Shown here: piece by piece, positions 1 through 8,534 of the stretch
Layout: every line of letters begins with the position of its first letter
How positions within the stretch are numbered: the first letter of the stretch is position 1
Assembly: GCF_000688395.1 (NCBI RefSeq)
Contig: NZ_JIAG01000004.1
Location: forward strand, 62,001-126,000
DNA from: Haematomicrobium sanguinis DSM 21259
Lineage (GTDB): Bacteria; Actinomycetota; Actinomycetes; Actinomycetales; Micrococcaceae
Direction: 5' to 3'
DNA length: 64,000 bases
Notes under the pieces: model-generated
The model's database searches: none
The model's input: the letters and a program-made list of their open reading frames with translations, nothing else
Told to the model about the DNA's origin: nothing
Made by a program: the position numbers and the translations under genes

Positions 1-591
1 CAGCGCCATGAGATTCACGTCATTATCCACCAGCACTGGCCAGCCCAGCGGCGCCAGAAAGGCGCCCACATCAAACCCGTCCCAGCCGGGCATAATCGGC
101 GGGCGCACCGCCCGGCCGCGCGCGTGCTCCACGGGCCCCGGAAGTCCGACGCCGATACCCGCCACCTTCGCGCGCCTCGCCTTAGATCGAGGTACTAAAG
201 CGCGGGCGTCTTTCATAATCTGCCCCAGCACAACCTCGGGACCCGCCGACACCTCGATTGCGCACTCGCGCGACGCCAACACGTGGCCGTTCAAGTCGGT
301 TAGCGCAACCGCGGTGTGCGTCGCACCCACATCCACTGCCACAACCAGCCGCGCTCCCGGATTGAACGCAAAGGTTTCCGCCGGACGTCCGCCGGTCGAG
401 GGTGCGGCGGAATCCTGCACGACAAAGCCAGCGTCCAAAAGCGGAGCCAGGCGCGCCACCACCGTGGAACGGGGCAGCCCGGTTCGCGCGACGAGGTCCG
501 CCCGCGTCAGAGGCCCAGACTCCCGCACCAGTTGCAAAAACCCGGCGGCACTGGAATCAGTCACCAGACCATGCGCATCCACAGCAACCAC
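1..591 (-). CDS. ROK-family transcriptional repressor (3' end outside window)
   Basis: About 197 codons of a leftward gene are visible; the C-terminus lies beyond base 1. The first ~70 residues form a winged helix-turn-helix (TRADLVARTGLPRSTVV). A GRPAETF linker follows, then a ROK sugar-kinase-like fold opening with VVAVDVGATHTAVAL and continuing through VGIGVGLPGPVE-type sequence. The GTG start at 591 was chosen because GAGGAG lies 9 nt upstream; a GTG three codons earlier abuts that RBS. ROK repressors bind operators and release them on a sugar ligand. This gene diverges from a sugar/polyol operon, so I infer that it controls that operon through the palindrome at 650-663. The ligand is unknown. 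Confidence 0.88.
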   Translation of the reverse strand, partial: MVAVDAHGLVTDSSAAGFLQLVRESGPLTRADLVARTGLPRSTVVARLAPLLDAGFVVQDSAAPSTGGRPAETFAFNPGARLVVAVDVGATHTAVALTDLNGHVLASRECAIEVSAGPEVVLGQIMKDARALVPRSKARRAKVAGIGVGLPGPVEHARGRAVRPPIMPGWDGFDVGAFLAPLGWPVLVDNDVNLMAL

Positions 592-649
592 GGCACGCAC
601 CTCCTCGCATCCCAATACATACTAATAACCAAAATACGCCAACTTTTGC

Positions 650-663
650 TTGACGGCCGTCAA
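650..663. promoter_or_regulatory. Palindromic operator candidate for the ROK repressor
   Basis: TTGACGGCCGTCAA is a perfect 14-bp palindrome in the short gap between the divergent ROK gene and the dehydrogenase operon, about 22 bp upstream of the proposed GTG start at 686. Its position suits a repressor operator overlapping both promoters. Assignment to the ROK protein is an inference from position. Confidence 0.5.
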
Positions 664-685
664 AAGTCTCTCTAGGTTTAACACC

Positions 686-1840
686 GTGAGCGAAAAACCC
701 CTCAACGTAGCCCTTATTGGAACGGCCTTCATGGGGAAGGCGCACTCGAACGGCTGGCGCAATGTGCACGCCACCTTCGACACTCGCCCCATCCGCATGC
801 ACACCCTGGTCGGTACCAACCCGGAAACTACCGAAGCCAACGCAAAACAGTACGGTTGGGCACACGCCTCCACCGACTGGCAGGCCGTGGTCAATGACCC
901 GGACATCGACATTGTTGACATCTGCACCCCCGGCTACCTGCACGCCGAAATGGGCCTTGCCGCCCTCAAGTCGGGCAAAAACGTCATCGTGGAAAAGCCG
1001 CTCGCGAACACCCTCGACGAAGCGCAAGAGATGGTCGCCGAAGCGCAGAGCGCCGCGAGAAACGGCCAAAAATCCATGGTCGCGTTCAATTACCGGCGCG
1101 TCCCGGCACTCGCCCTCGCAGCGAAAATCATCGCCGAAGGCAGCCTCGGCGCCGTCCGCCAGATACGCGCGGCCTACCTACAAGACTGGCTCGCCGACCC
1201 CGACTTCGGCATGACCTGGCGGCTGCGCAAAGACACCGCCGGCTCCGGCGCATTGGGCGATCTGGGCTCGCACGTGATCGATCAGCTACGGTTCTTAACC
1301 GGCGCAGAAATTACGACGGCGAGTGCCCGCCTGGCCACGTTTGTCACCGAACGCACCAATGACCATGGCGATAAGGAACCCGTCACCGTGGACGACGCCG
1401 CCTGGGCAACCCTCACGCTCGCAGGCGGTCACGTCGCCGAGGGGGCGATCGCAAGCGTCGAGGTCACCCGCATGGCCACGGGCGCGAAGAATGGGCTGAC
1501 CCTAGAAATCTTTGGCGAAAAGGGCGCGCTCCGTTTTGAGTTGGAACGTTTCAACGAGCTGCAGTTCTTCACGACCGAGGACGACACGGAGACCCAAGGT
1601 TTCCATCGCATCCTGGTCACCGAGGGCGAACACCCGTATCTTTCCGCCTGGTGGCCGCCCGGACATGTGATCGGTTGGGCCGAGACGTTTACTGCCGAGT
1701 TCGCCGATTTTTTGGCGACCATTGGCACCCAGGGCGAGGCATCGCCGTCGTTCCTTGACGGTTTAAAAGTCCAGCAAGTATTGGCAGCAATTGAACGCAG
1801 CGCGAGCGAGGATTCGCGCGCGGTAGCAATCCAGGAGTGA
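686..1840 (+). CDS. Gfo/Idh/MocA-family NAD(P)-dependent oxidoreductase
   Basis: 384 residues. The N-terminal Rossmann fold begins NVALIGTAFMGKAHSNGW, and the family EKP motif (VEKPLANTLDEA, about residue 95) lies at the nicotinamide site. The alpha/beta C-terminal domain includes GDLGSHVIDQ with the conserved His. These enzymes oxidise sugars, inositols or sugar acids with NAD(P). The GTG at 686 is preferred over an upstream TTG at 650 because that TTG lies inside the operator palindrome and the Rossmann core starts right after 686; no strong RBS is visible, so translation may be weak or leaderless. First gene of a four-gene operon. The substrate cannot be read from sequence. Confidence 0.87.
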   Translation: MSEKPLNVALIGTAFMGKAHSNGWRNVHATFDTRPIRMHTLVGTNPETTEANAKQYGWAHASTDWQAVVNDPDIDIVDICTPGYLHAEMGLAALKSGKNVIVEKPLANTLDEAQEMVAEAQSAARNGQKSMVAFNYRRVPALALAAKIIAEGSLGAVRQIRAAYLQDWLADPDFGMTWRLRKDTAGSGALGDLGSHVIDQLRFLTGAEITTASARLATFVTERTNDHGDKEPVTVDDAAWATLTLAGGHVAEGAIASVEVTRMATGAKNGLTLEIFGEKGALRFELERFNELQFFTTEDDTETQGFHRILVTEGEHPYLSAWWPPGHVIGWAETFTAEFADFLATIGTQGEASPSFLDGLKVQQVLAAIERSASEDSRAVAIQE

Positions 1841-1847
1841 GGCGGCG

Positions 1848-2843
1848 ATGGCGCAAAAATACACCTTATTTACCGGCCAATGGGCGGATTTGACGCTTGA
1901 GGAGGTCGCAAAATACGCCTCCGAATGGGGTTATGACGGCCTGGAGATCGCGGTGTCCGGGGAGCATTTGGACGCCTCGCGCTGGGATGATGACGAGTAC
2001 ATTGCCGAGCGGCTCGGGATTTTGGAGAAGTACGGGCTGGGCGTCTGGGCGATTTCGAACCATTTGAAGGGGCAGGCCGTCTGCGATGACCCGATTGACT
2101 TCCGGCACAAGGATATTGTTGGGCCCCGGGTATGGGGAGACGGCGACCCGGAAGGTGTGCGGCAACGCGCTGCCGAGGACGTTGCCAACACGGCGCGGCT
2201 GGCTCGTCGGATGGGTGTGGACACCGTGGTCGGGTTTACCGGCTCGAAGATTTGGCCCTACGTGGCCATGTTCCCGCCCGTGCCGGAATCGGTGATTGAC
2301 GCCGGTTACCAGGATTTTGCCGACCGGTGGAACCCGATCATGGATGTGTTTGATGAGGAGGGTGTGCGGTTTGCGCTGGAAGTACACCCGAGCGAAATTG
2401 CCTATGACTACTGGACCACGGTACGCACGTTGGAGGCCATTGGGCACCGTGAGGCGTTTGGACTGAACTGGGATCCGAGTCACATGATGTGGCAGCAGGT
2501 GGATCCGGTGAGTTTCATTTGGGACTTCAAAGACCGGATTTACCACGTGGATTGCAAGGACACCAAGGTGCGGGTGACCGGGCGGAACACCCGTTTGGGT
2601 TCGCATTTGCCGTGGGGAGACCCGCGCCGCGGCTGGGACTTTGTGTCCGCCGGACGCGGGGACGTGCCGTGGGAAGAGTCCTTCCGGGCATTGCGCTCCA
2701 TCGGGTACACCGGGCCAATTTCCATTGAATGGGAAGACGCCGGGATGGACCGTTTGGAAGGTGCCCCCGAGGCGTTGGCGGCAATGAAACATTACGGTTT
2801 CACGCCGAGTTCGCAGTCCTTTGACGCGGCGTTCAAGCAATAG
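1848..2843 (+). CDS. Sugar phosphate isomerase/epimerase (AP-endonuclease-2-like TIM barrel)
   Basis: 331 residues, starting 7 bp after the dehydrogenase. The fold is the xylose-isomerase/IolE-like TIM barrel. The candidate metal-binding and catalytic positions include DGLEIAVSGEHLD near residue 30, FALEVHPSEIAYD near 180 (Glu/His), NWDPSHMMWQ near 207 (Asp/His), YHVDCKDTK near 230, and the terminal ISIEWEDAGMDR. Such proteins isomerise or dehydrate keto-sugars and inositol derivatives. Sitting between two Gfo-type dehydrogenases and a ThuA protein, it fits a pathway that oxidises, isomerises and processes an uncommon sugar or cyclitol. The exact reaction is unknown. Confidence 0.86.
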   Translation: MAQKYTLFTGQWADLTLEEVAKYASEWGYDGLEIAVSGEHLDASRWDDDEYIAERLGILEKYGLGVWAISNHLKGQAVCDDPIDFRHKDIVGPRVWGDGDPEGVRQRAAEDVANTARLARRMGVDTVVGFTGSKIWPYVAMFPPVPESVIDAGYQDFADRWNPIMDVFDEEGVRFALEVHPSEIAYDYWTTVRTLEAIGHREAFGLNWDPSHMMWQQVDPVSFIWDFKDRIYHVDCKDTKVRVTGRNTRLGSHLPWGDPRRGWDFVSAGRGDVPWEESFRALRSIGYTGPISIEWEDAGMDRLEGAPEALAAMKHYGFTPSSQSFDAAFKQ

Positions 2844-2875
2844 ATTTCTTTAGAGCTAGCTGGGAAAGGTAAGCC

Positions 2876-3976
2876 ATGCAAGAAAAACTGCGCGTTGGCG
2901 TAGTGGGCCTGGGATGGGCCGGTCAACAACACGTGCGCGAATTTGCCGCGCACCCGGACACCGAGGTGGTGGCGTTGGCAGGACTGGAGGTCGACGTGCG
3001 AGACTCCCTCGCTGCCGAATACGGGATTGCGCAGGCCTTCGATGATTGGAAGGACCTGGTGGCGCTCCCCGACGTGGACATCGTGTCCATCGCGACGCCG
3101 ACCTTCCTGCACGCGCCGATCGCGATTGCGGCACTCGAGGCCGGAAAGCATGTGCTGACCGAAAAGCCGATCGCCGCCAATGCCGCCGAAGGGATGCGCA
3201 TGGTGGAGGCGGCTCGTGCGGCCGGGAGGGTGCTGGATGTGGTGTTCAACCACCGGCGCCGCGGGGATGTCGCAGCAATCAAGGAGCTCATGGATGCGGG
3301 CGGCATCGGGAAGCCCTACTACGCCAAGGCGTGGTGGTGGCGGCGCGCCGGGATCCCGAAGATTGGCTCTTGGTTTACTCGCAGCCAGCTCTCCGGCGGC
3401 GGGCCGCTGATCGATATCGGCGTGCACATTCTGGATTACACCCTGTACCTTTTGGGGAACCCGAAACCGGTCAGCGTGTCCGGTGTGGTGTTCTCCGAGC
3501 TGGGACCGGCCGGGAAGGGCGGGGCGGTTCCGGACAAAGATTCGGAGAAGTCCGGGGCCATCGATGACACCTTTGATGTTGAGGACTTGGGCTCTGCCAT
3601 CATCCGGTTTGAAAACAACCTGGCGTTGACGCTGGAAACCAGTTGGGCGCTCTACCGTTCCCCCGGGGACAATTTGGGCATTAGCATTCACGGCACCGAA
3701 GGGGCGGTGGAGCTGGAATCTCAGGACTACGCCGAAGCGACCGTGCGGGTGTTCCGCGACGGCGTGGGACCGGACGGCGAGCGCGTGGACGATGACTCCA
3801 TCTTGGACAATTTGGATCACCGCGCCCATGACGCCGTCATCGAGGACTTTATCGCGATGATCCAGGCCGGTCCGATGGAATGGCCCAAGTATGACGGTTC
3901 GGTGGGCTTGGAACGCGCGCGTATCATCGACGCCATTTATGAGAGCGCCCGGACTGGGAAGGAAGTTGCGCTGTGA
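2876..3976 (+). CDS. Gfo/Idh/MocA-family oxidoreductase, second copy
   Basis: 366 residues with the Rossmann start [19 protein letters not shown] and the EKP motif [12 protein letters not shown] at about residue 95. [16 protein letters not shown] segment carries the family His. GGGAAAGG lies upstream of the ATG. It is not a near-identical duplicate of the first dehydrogenase, so the two probably act at different steps or on different stereocentres. The last codons overlap the next gene by 4 bases (GTGA), indicating translational coupling. Confidence 0.88.
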   Translation: MQEKLRVGVVGLGWAGQQHVREFAAHPDTEVVALAGLEVDVRDSLAAEYGIAQAFDDWKDLVALPDVDIVSIATPTFLHAPIAIAALEAGKHVLTEKPIAANAAEGMRMVEAARAAGRVLDVVFNHRRRGDVAAIKELMDAGGIGKPYYAKAWWWRRAGIPKIGSWFTRSQLSGGGPLIDIGVHILDYTLYLLGNPKPVSVSGVVFSELGPAGKGGAVPDKDSEKSGAIDDTFDVEDLGSAIIRFENNLALTLETSWALYRSPGDNLGISIHGTEGAVELESQDYAEATVRVFRDGVGPDGERVDDDSILDNLDHRAHDAVIEDFIAMIQAGPMEWPKYDGSVGLERARIIDAIYESARTGKEVAL

Positions 3977-4749
3977 GCCACCTGAAACCATTGCGCGTCC
4001 TGGTGTGGAATGAGAACGTCCACGAAAGGACTCAAGAGGACATCCGGGCGATCTATCCGGAGGGCATCCACGGTGCGATTGCTGCCGGACTCAATGAGCT
4101 CTTCGGCTCGGAGACTTTTGCCGGGATTCTTGGCGGGCGGCCGGTTGAGGTTGCCACTGCCACCCTGGAGGAGCCCGAGCACGGCCTGAGCGAGGAACGA
4201 TTGGCCACGACCGACGTGTTGTTGTGGTGGGGGCACATTGCTCACGATCAGGTTGAGGATGCCATTGTCGAGCGGGTGCACCGCGCAGTACTCGGCGGGA
4301 TGGGACTGATTGTGCTGCACTCCGGGCACTACTCCAAGATCTTCAAACGCCTCATGGGTACCACGTGTTCGCTGGGCTGGCGCAATGACGGGGAGAGCGA
4401 ATTGGTGTGGACGGTTGCCCCAGAGCACCCGATTGCCGCCGGAGTGCCGAGCCCAATCCGGCTGGAAAAGCAGGAGATGTATTCGGAGTTCTTCGACGTT
4501 CCTGCGCCGGATGAGCTCGTGTTCATCTCCTCCTTCGACGGCGGAGAGGTGTTCCGCGGCGGACTCGCATACACCCGCGGCCACGGCAAAGTGTTCTACT
4601 TCTCCCCCGGCGACCAGGAATACCCGGTGTACTTTCACCCGGACATCCGCCGAGTGCTGGCCAACGCCGTGCTGTGGGCGGAGCCGACGCGACCGCTTGC
4701 CGAGCGCGAACCGGATTCCGCGCCCAACGTCCCCCGCACCTGGCGCTAA
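3973..4749 (+). CDS. ThuA-like domain protein (trehalose-utilisation type)
   Basis: 258 residues, GTG start overlapping the preceding stop codon. It shows the glutamine-amidotransferase-like ThuA fold: [12 protein letters not shown] at the N-terminus, [15 protein letters not shown] near residue 78, [13 protein letters not shown] near 110, and a C-terminal [18 protein letters not shown] stretch typical of ThuA proteins. In characterised systems ThuA works with the Gfo-type protein ThuB in trehalose and related disaccharide catabolism through 3-keto sugars. Operon partners here make that kind of role likely but do not fix the substrate. Last gene of the operon, followed by a strong inverted repeat. 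Confidence 0.85.
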   Translation: MSHLKPLRVLVWNENVHERTQEDIRAIYPEGIHGAIAAGLNELFGSETFAGILGGRPVEVATATLEEPEHGLSEERLATTDVLLWWGHIAHDQVEDAIVERVHRAVLGGMGLIVLHSGHYSKIFKRLMGTTCSLGWRNDGESELVWTVAPEHPIAAGVPSPIRLEKQEMYSEFFDVPAPDELVFISSFDGGEVFRGGLAYTRGHGKVFYFSPGDQEYPVYFHPDIRRVLANAVLWAEPTRPLAEREPDSAPNVPRTWR

Positions 4750-4760
4750 CCCCCACCCCG

Positions 4761-4821
4761 TTCATCCGCCAATTGCGTTTTCATCCCGCAATTGCGTCAT
4801 GAAAATGCAACTAGCGGATGA
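4761..4821. terminator. Long two-tier inverted repeat between convergent genes
   Basis: Arms 4761-4784 and 4799-4821 pair over 22 or more bases with few mismatches (from TTCATCCGC to GCGGATGA). The loop contains a second perfect palindrome CGCAATTGCG. It lies between the convergent ends of the ThuA gene and the rhodanese gene, so a bidirectional terminator is likely. There is no classical U-tract apart from TTTT/AAAA inside the arms. Confidence 0.6.
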
Positions 4822-4906
4822 GCGCGCGACGGCGCCGAGCTGGACAGTGCCGCCCCCGACGGCGGACAGCGCACGTACGGCGGGCTCCACTGACCGCGGT
4901 GGTGAG

Positions 4907-5356
4907 TCACGCGAGAGGTGCGGTGAGCGGATCGGGTGCGTTCCGCCGTCGTACTTCTTTGCCTGCCTCCGGGTCAAAGGCGAGGTATGCGAAACCCTCG
5001 CGGACCCAGTACTCGTACCCGCCGATCATTTCCCGCACATTCTCGAAGCCTGCTTCGGCAAGGGCGAGCGCGGCCTTGGTGCTGCCATTGCACGCGACGC
5101 CCCAGCAGTAGACGACGATCGGGGATTCGGCGCTCAGGCCGAGGGCAGCCACAGTCTCCAGCAGTGCGGCGTTTGGGGCGTGGTGCGCGCCCGGGATGTG
5201 CCCCTGTTTCCAGGCGCGCTCGTCCCGGACGTCGAGGAGCGCGAACTTTTCACCTGCCGCTCGGGCGGCGGCAACGTCGCTTGGATCGGTTTCAAAGCTG
5301 AGGCGGTGCGTGAGCCAGGCGATTTGCGCCTCGCGGCGGGAGAGTTCTGCGATCAT
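4907..5356 (-). CDS. Rhodanese-like domain protein
   Basis: 149 residues, one rhodanese domain: FALLDVRDERAWKQGHIPGAHH at the N-terminal half (the DVRxxxxxxxGHIPGA signature) and the active-site loop with a candidate catalytic cysteine, VYCWGVACNGSTKAA, near residue 100. Rhodaneses move sulfane sulfur through a cysteine persulfide. ATG start at 5356. It runs leftward alone, convergent with the ThuA gene and divergent from nadE. No partner suggests a specific sulfur acceptor. Confidence 0.85.
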   Translation of the reverse strand: MIAELSRREAQIAWLTHRLSFETDPSDVAAARAAGEKFALLDVRDERAWKQGHIPGAHHAPNAALLETVAALGLSAESPIVVYCWGVACNGSTKAALALAEAGFENVREMIGGYEYWVREGFAYLAFDPEAGKEVRRRNAPDPLTAPLA

Positions 5357-5522
5357 GATTGCATCTTGACGTTTCGCCGCAATTTCTGCACAACTTTGAC
5401 CAGAATCTGAACACGTAAAACTCGGAGATCCCCGGAATGGCGCGGTTCCAGCGACGTCACGTTCGGCAATGTTGTGCGGAAATTGTGAGGTGCCCGCATG
5501 GCCGCCGCGCTAGGCTGGACAC

Positions 5523-6347
5523 ATGCGCGAATTGCAGGCCACCATCGTGGAAGAAATGGGCGTCCGTCCCGAGATCGACGCCAACGAAGAGATCACCCGC
5601 CGCGTCCAATTTCTCAAGGACTATCTCAAGGCGACCGGAACCAAGGGCTTCGTCTTGGGCATTTCCGGCGGCGTGGATTCCACCCTTGCCGGGCGGCTCG
5701 CACAGTTGGCCGTCGAGGAGCTGACCGCGGAAGGCATCGACGCGGATTTTGTTGCAGTGCGACTGCCGTACAAGGTGCAGGCCGATGAGGCCGACGCGCA
5801 GGCGGCCCTCGAATTCATCAAACCCAAGACCACCTGGACGTTTAATATTGCCCCGGCCGTGGATGGGCTGGAGCAGGAATTTGCGCAAACAACCGGGGAG
5901 CCGATTGCCGATTTCAACAAGGGCAACGTCAAGGCGCGGATCCGCATGGTCGCCCAGTACGCGCTGGCCGGCCAGCGAAACTTGCTGGTCATCGGGACCG
6001 ACCACGGCGCGGAGTCGGTGACGGGTTTCTTCACCAAGTTCGGCGATGGCGGTGCAGATATTTTGCCGCTTTACGGGCTCGATAAACGTCAGAATCGGCA
6101 GCTGCTCACCGCGCTCGGTGCGCCCGAGGCGCTGGTGGAAAAGGTCCCCACGGCGGATCTCCTAGACGGCAAACCCGGTCAGGCCGATGAAGCCGAACTG
6201 GGTCTGCGCTATGACGACATCGACGACTACCTCGAAGGCCGCGATATCCCGGCCGAAGCCGCCGAGCGCCTGGAAGAAAAGTACTTGAAGACCCGGCACA
6301 AGCGGAACTTGCCGGTCACGATCTTTGACGAGTGGTGGCGTAAGTAA
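5523..6347 (+). CDS. nadE: Ammonia-dependent NAD+ synthetase
   Basis: 274 residues, the usual length for the NH3-dependent class with no glutaminase domain. The PP-loop ATP pyrophosphatase motif [17 protein letters not shown] (about residue 46) binds ATP. Further family motifs are [40 protein letters not shown], and the substrate-binding end [14 protein letters not shown]. It catalyses the last step of NAD biosynthesis, from deamido-NAD, ATP and ammonia. Single-gene unit with a long inverted repeat after the stop. Confidence 0.95.
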   Translation: MRELQATIVEEMGVRPEIDANEEITRRVQFLKDYLKATGTKGFVLGISGGVDSTLAGRLAQLAVEELTAEGIDADFVAVRLPYKVQADEADAQAALEFIKPKTTWTFNIAPAVDGLEQEFAQTTGEPIADFNKGNVKARIRMVAQYALAGQRNLLVIGTDHGAESVTGFFTKFGDGGADILPLYGLDKRQNRQLLTALGAPEALVEKVPTADLLDGKPGQADEAELGLRYDDIDDYLEGRDIPAEAAERLEEKYLKTRHKRNLPVTIFDEWWRK

Positions 6348-6357
6348 GCCCCTAGCT

Positions 6358-6441
6358 CCTCCTCGTTTCGCATCCCCGTGCCGCATTTTGAGAGCCATGT
6401 CCGGCTCAATTTTTGCGGCACGGGGATGCGAAACAAGGAGG
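6358..6441. terminator. 28-bp-arm two-tier inverted repeat after nadE
   Basis: Arms 6358-6385 and 6414-6441 match over 28 bases with one mismatch. The loop holds a second short stem (TTGAG-GCC / GGC-TCAA) flanked by T and A runs. It starts 11 bp after the nadE stop and is much longer than a normal intrinsic terminator; in RNA it would form a tall hairpin. Terminator role inferred from position. Confidence 0.6.
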
Positions 6442-6487
6442 GGGTAGCACCCAATAGTGGTTCAGATCACGCACATCGGCACGAGAA

Positions 6488-6506
6488 TTAGGCTTACCTA
6501 ACTTTA
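6488..6506. promoter_or_regulatory. DtxR/IdeR-type iron box
   Basis: TTAGGCTTACCTAACTTTA matches the DtxR/IdeR consensus (TTAGGTTAGSCTAACCTAA) at about 13 of 19 positions, with both TTAGG and CCTAA half-site cores present. It lies 10 bp upstream of the ATG of an iron-siderophore binding protein, where bound repressor would block the promoter. Iron-dependent repression is therefore expected. Confidence 0.7.
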
Positions 6507-6516
6507 GACTGGTGGG

Positions 6517-7488
6517 ATGAATTTCCCCCACAATTTTTCACTCAAGACCGTACTCACCGCACTGATCGCAGCGCTGCTGACCGCCCTCACACTGTCGGCG
6601 TGCGCCCCCTCCGGCAGCACCGCCGACAACACAAGCGCATCAAGCACCCCGGAATCAACCGGCGCCCGCGCGGATGGGTCGGGACGCGTCGTCGTACTTG
6701 ATGGGCGGCGCGATCTGGACATCGCGCTCTCGCTGGGGCTCAACGTGGTGGGCTTTCCGGTCGAGTCCGAGGCGAGCGCGTCCGATCTCGATTCCCCGCT
6801 CAAGAAGCTCACCGACGCCGCGAAGAGCGCGGGCGCGAAGGAACTCTTTGACCGCGGCAACGTCAACCTGGAGGCCATTGCCGCCGCGCGCCCAAGCACC
6901 ATTATCGGCCGCGACAAGGTGGCAGCGCCGATCCACGCGCAACTGGAGAAGATCGCGCCGGTCGTGCAGGTCGGGTCGGTCGACACCGGGGTCAACTGGC
7001 AGGATGACCTCGCCAAGGTGGCCGCCGCGACCGGCACCGAGGAGAAGGCGGCGCAGCTCGCGGCCGCTTATGAGCAGCGGATTGCGGACCTGAAGGCGAA
7101 GTATGCGGATGCCCTTGGGCGCGAGACGCTGACCCAGTTTTCCTACAATGCGGAGGATCTGACCGCGAACAAGAACCGGCTGCCGGTGCAGGTTATGACC
7201 GATCTCGGGGCCACGCTCGCGGACAACGTGGCGGCTGCCGGGGCGGATTCGCTCGAGTACTCGCACGAAGAGACTTCGGACGCGCTCAGTAACGCGACGC
7301 TCGCGCTGGTGTCGATTTCCACCCCGGATGAGTTGGCGCTCGCCAAGGCGGACCCGCTGCTCGCCCGCTCGCCGCTCTTTGCGCTGGATCGCTGGGTGCG
7401 CACGGACAAATTTACCAACGACGGCGGTCCCTCCACCGCGATGTTCGTCACCGATTTGGTGGCTCAGTTGTTGGACAAGGCGGCCTAG
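6517..7488 (+). CDS. Iron-siderophore ABC transporter substrate-binding lipoprotein
   Basis: 323 residues. A lipoprotein signal peptide ends in LSAC (about residue 28). A FepB/TroA-type periplasmic-binding fold follows: RVVVLDGRRDLDIALSLGL, NLEAIAAARPSTIIGRDK, and APVVQVGS. The long alpha-helical linker between lobes (AAAYEQRIADLKAKYADAL) is typical of Fe3+-siderophore receptors. No permease or ATPase gene lies beside it, so it must rely on transport partners elsewhere. The iron box upstream supports an iron-uptake role. Confidence 0.87.
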   Translation: MNFPHNFSLKTVLTALIAALLTALTLSACAPSGSTADNTSASSTPESTGARADGSGRVVVLDGRRDLDIALSLGLNVVGFPVESEASASDLDSPLKKLTDAAKSAGAKELFDRGNVNLEAIAAARPSTIIGRDKVAAPIHAQLEKIAPVVQVGSVDTGVNWQDDLAKVAAATGTEEKAAQLAAAYEQRIADLKAKYADALGRETLTQFSYNAEDLTANKNRLPVQVMTDLGATLADNVAAAGADSLEYSHEETSDALSNATLALVSISTPDELALAKADPLLARSPLFALDRWVRTDKFTNDGGPSTAMFVTDLVAQLLDKAA

Positions 7489-7490
7489 CC

Positions 7491-7519
7491 GGGCGCGCGG
7501 GCGCGCGGGCGCGCGGGCC
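7491..7519. repeat. Short GGGCGCGC tandem repeat
   Basis: About 3.5 copies of the 8-mer GGGCGCGC directly follow the stop codon of the binding-protein gene, with a degenerate further copy near 7530. Simple repeat prone to slippage; no function evident. Confidence 0.7.
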
Positions 7520-7619
7520 AGTGCGGGGCCGGGCGCGCGGGCCAGGCTGGGCGGGGCGCACGGCTGAGCCGGTCCCGTTGGGGGGCGCCGGCGGTTCTTC
7601 GCTCGCCCGCGCTCCGGTC

Positions 7620-7678
7620 GCCGAGACCGCACGTTTTCCCTAATGGGCCCGCCATTAGGGAAAACCTGACGTTTCGGC
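7620..7678. terminator. Two-tier inverted repeat upstream of exonuclease III
   Basis: Inner arms 7633-7646 and 7652-7665 (GTTTTCCCTAATGG / CCATTAGGGAAAAC) are perfect. Outer arms GCCGAGAC (7620-7627) and GTTTCGGC (7671-7678) pair with one mismatch. It lies between two rightward genes; a terminator for the lipoprotein gene is the simplest reading. Confidence 0.5.
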
Positions 7679-7702
7679 AGAGGTGCCGGTAAGTTAGGGA
7701 GG

Positions 7703-8509
7703 GTGAAGATTGCCACCTGGAACGTCAACTCCATCCGCGCCCGTGCCGACCGTATCGAGGATTGGCTGGGATCTCGCGATGTAGATGTACTCGCCATTCA
7801 AGAGACCAAGGCGAAGGATGAGAACTTTCCTTGGGACCTGTTTGAGAAGAACGGCTATGAGGTCGCCCATTTTGGGTTGAGCCAGTGGAACGGGGTGGCG
7901 ATTGCCTCCCGAGTGGGTCTAGACGATGTTGAGCGGACCTTCCCGGGGCAACCCAAGTTCGCCAAGACCGGTGAACCCATATCTGAGGCGCGGGCCATCG
8001 CCGCGACCTGCGGCGGAGTGAGAGTGTGGAGCCTCTACGTACCTAACGGCCGGGCGCTGGACGATCCACACATGGCATACAAGCTGGACTGGCTTCACAC
8101 CCTCCACGAACAGGCCGAAGGCTGGATCAGCGCTGACCCGGACGCGCAGATCGCGCTCATGGGTGACTGGAACATCGCGCCTCAAGACGATGACGTGTGG
8201 GACATGCAGTACTTTATCGATGAGGGTCTCACCCATGTCTCGGCCCCGGAGCGCGCGGCGTTTGCCGAATTCACCGATGGGTCTTTCACCGACGTGGTGA
8301 GGCCGTACACACCGGGCCCCGGCGTCTACACCTACTGGGATTACAAGCAACTGCGCTTCCCCAAAAAGGAGGGGATGCGCATCGACTTTGTGCTCGCCTC
8401 GCCTGCTCTTGCCGAGCGCGTTACGGGCGCGAGTATCGACCGGGAGGAACGCAAAGGCAAAGGCGCAAGCGACCACGCCCCCGTCATCGTGACGTTGGGC
8501 GACTCTTGA
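7703..8509 (+). CDS. xth: Exodeoxyribonuclease III / AP endonuclease
   Basis: 268 residues, GTG start. EEP-superfamily signatures appear in order: MKIATWNVNSIRAR (metal Asn), VLAIQETKAKDENFP (catalytic Glu), VWSLYVPNGRALDD, LMGDWNIAPQDDDVWD (Asp/Asn pair), and the terminal IDFVLAS...GASDHAPVIVTL (Asp-His). The enzyme cuts at abasic sites and trims 3' ends in base-excision repair. The length matches the bacterial ExoA/XthA group. It is followed closely by an uncharacterised gene on the same strand. Confidence 0.93.
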   Translation: MKIATWNVNSIRARADRIEDWLGSRDVDVLAIQETKAKDENFPWDLFEKNGYEVAHFGLSQWNGVAIASRVGLDDVERTFPGQPKFAKTGEPISEARAIAATCGGVRVWSLYVPNGRALDDPHMAYKLDWLHTLHEQAEGWISADPDAQIALMGDWNIAPQDDDVWDMQYFIDEGLTHVSAPERAAFAEFTDGSFTDVVRPYTPGPGVYTYWDYKQLRFPKKEGMRIDFVLASPALAERVTGASIDREERKGKGASDHAPVIVTLGDS

Positions 8510-8534
8510 TTTTCACCGCGCGCAGGGTGCGCCC

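Noticed and set aside
2792-3991. 399-codon leftward open frame opposite the second Gfo dehydrogenase
   Set aside because: Shadow of a clearly recognised rightward enzyme.
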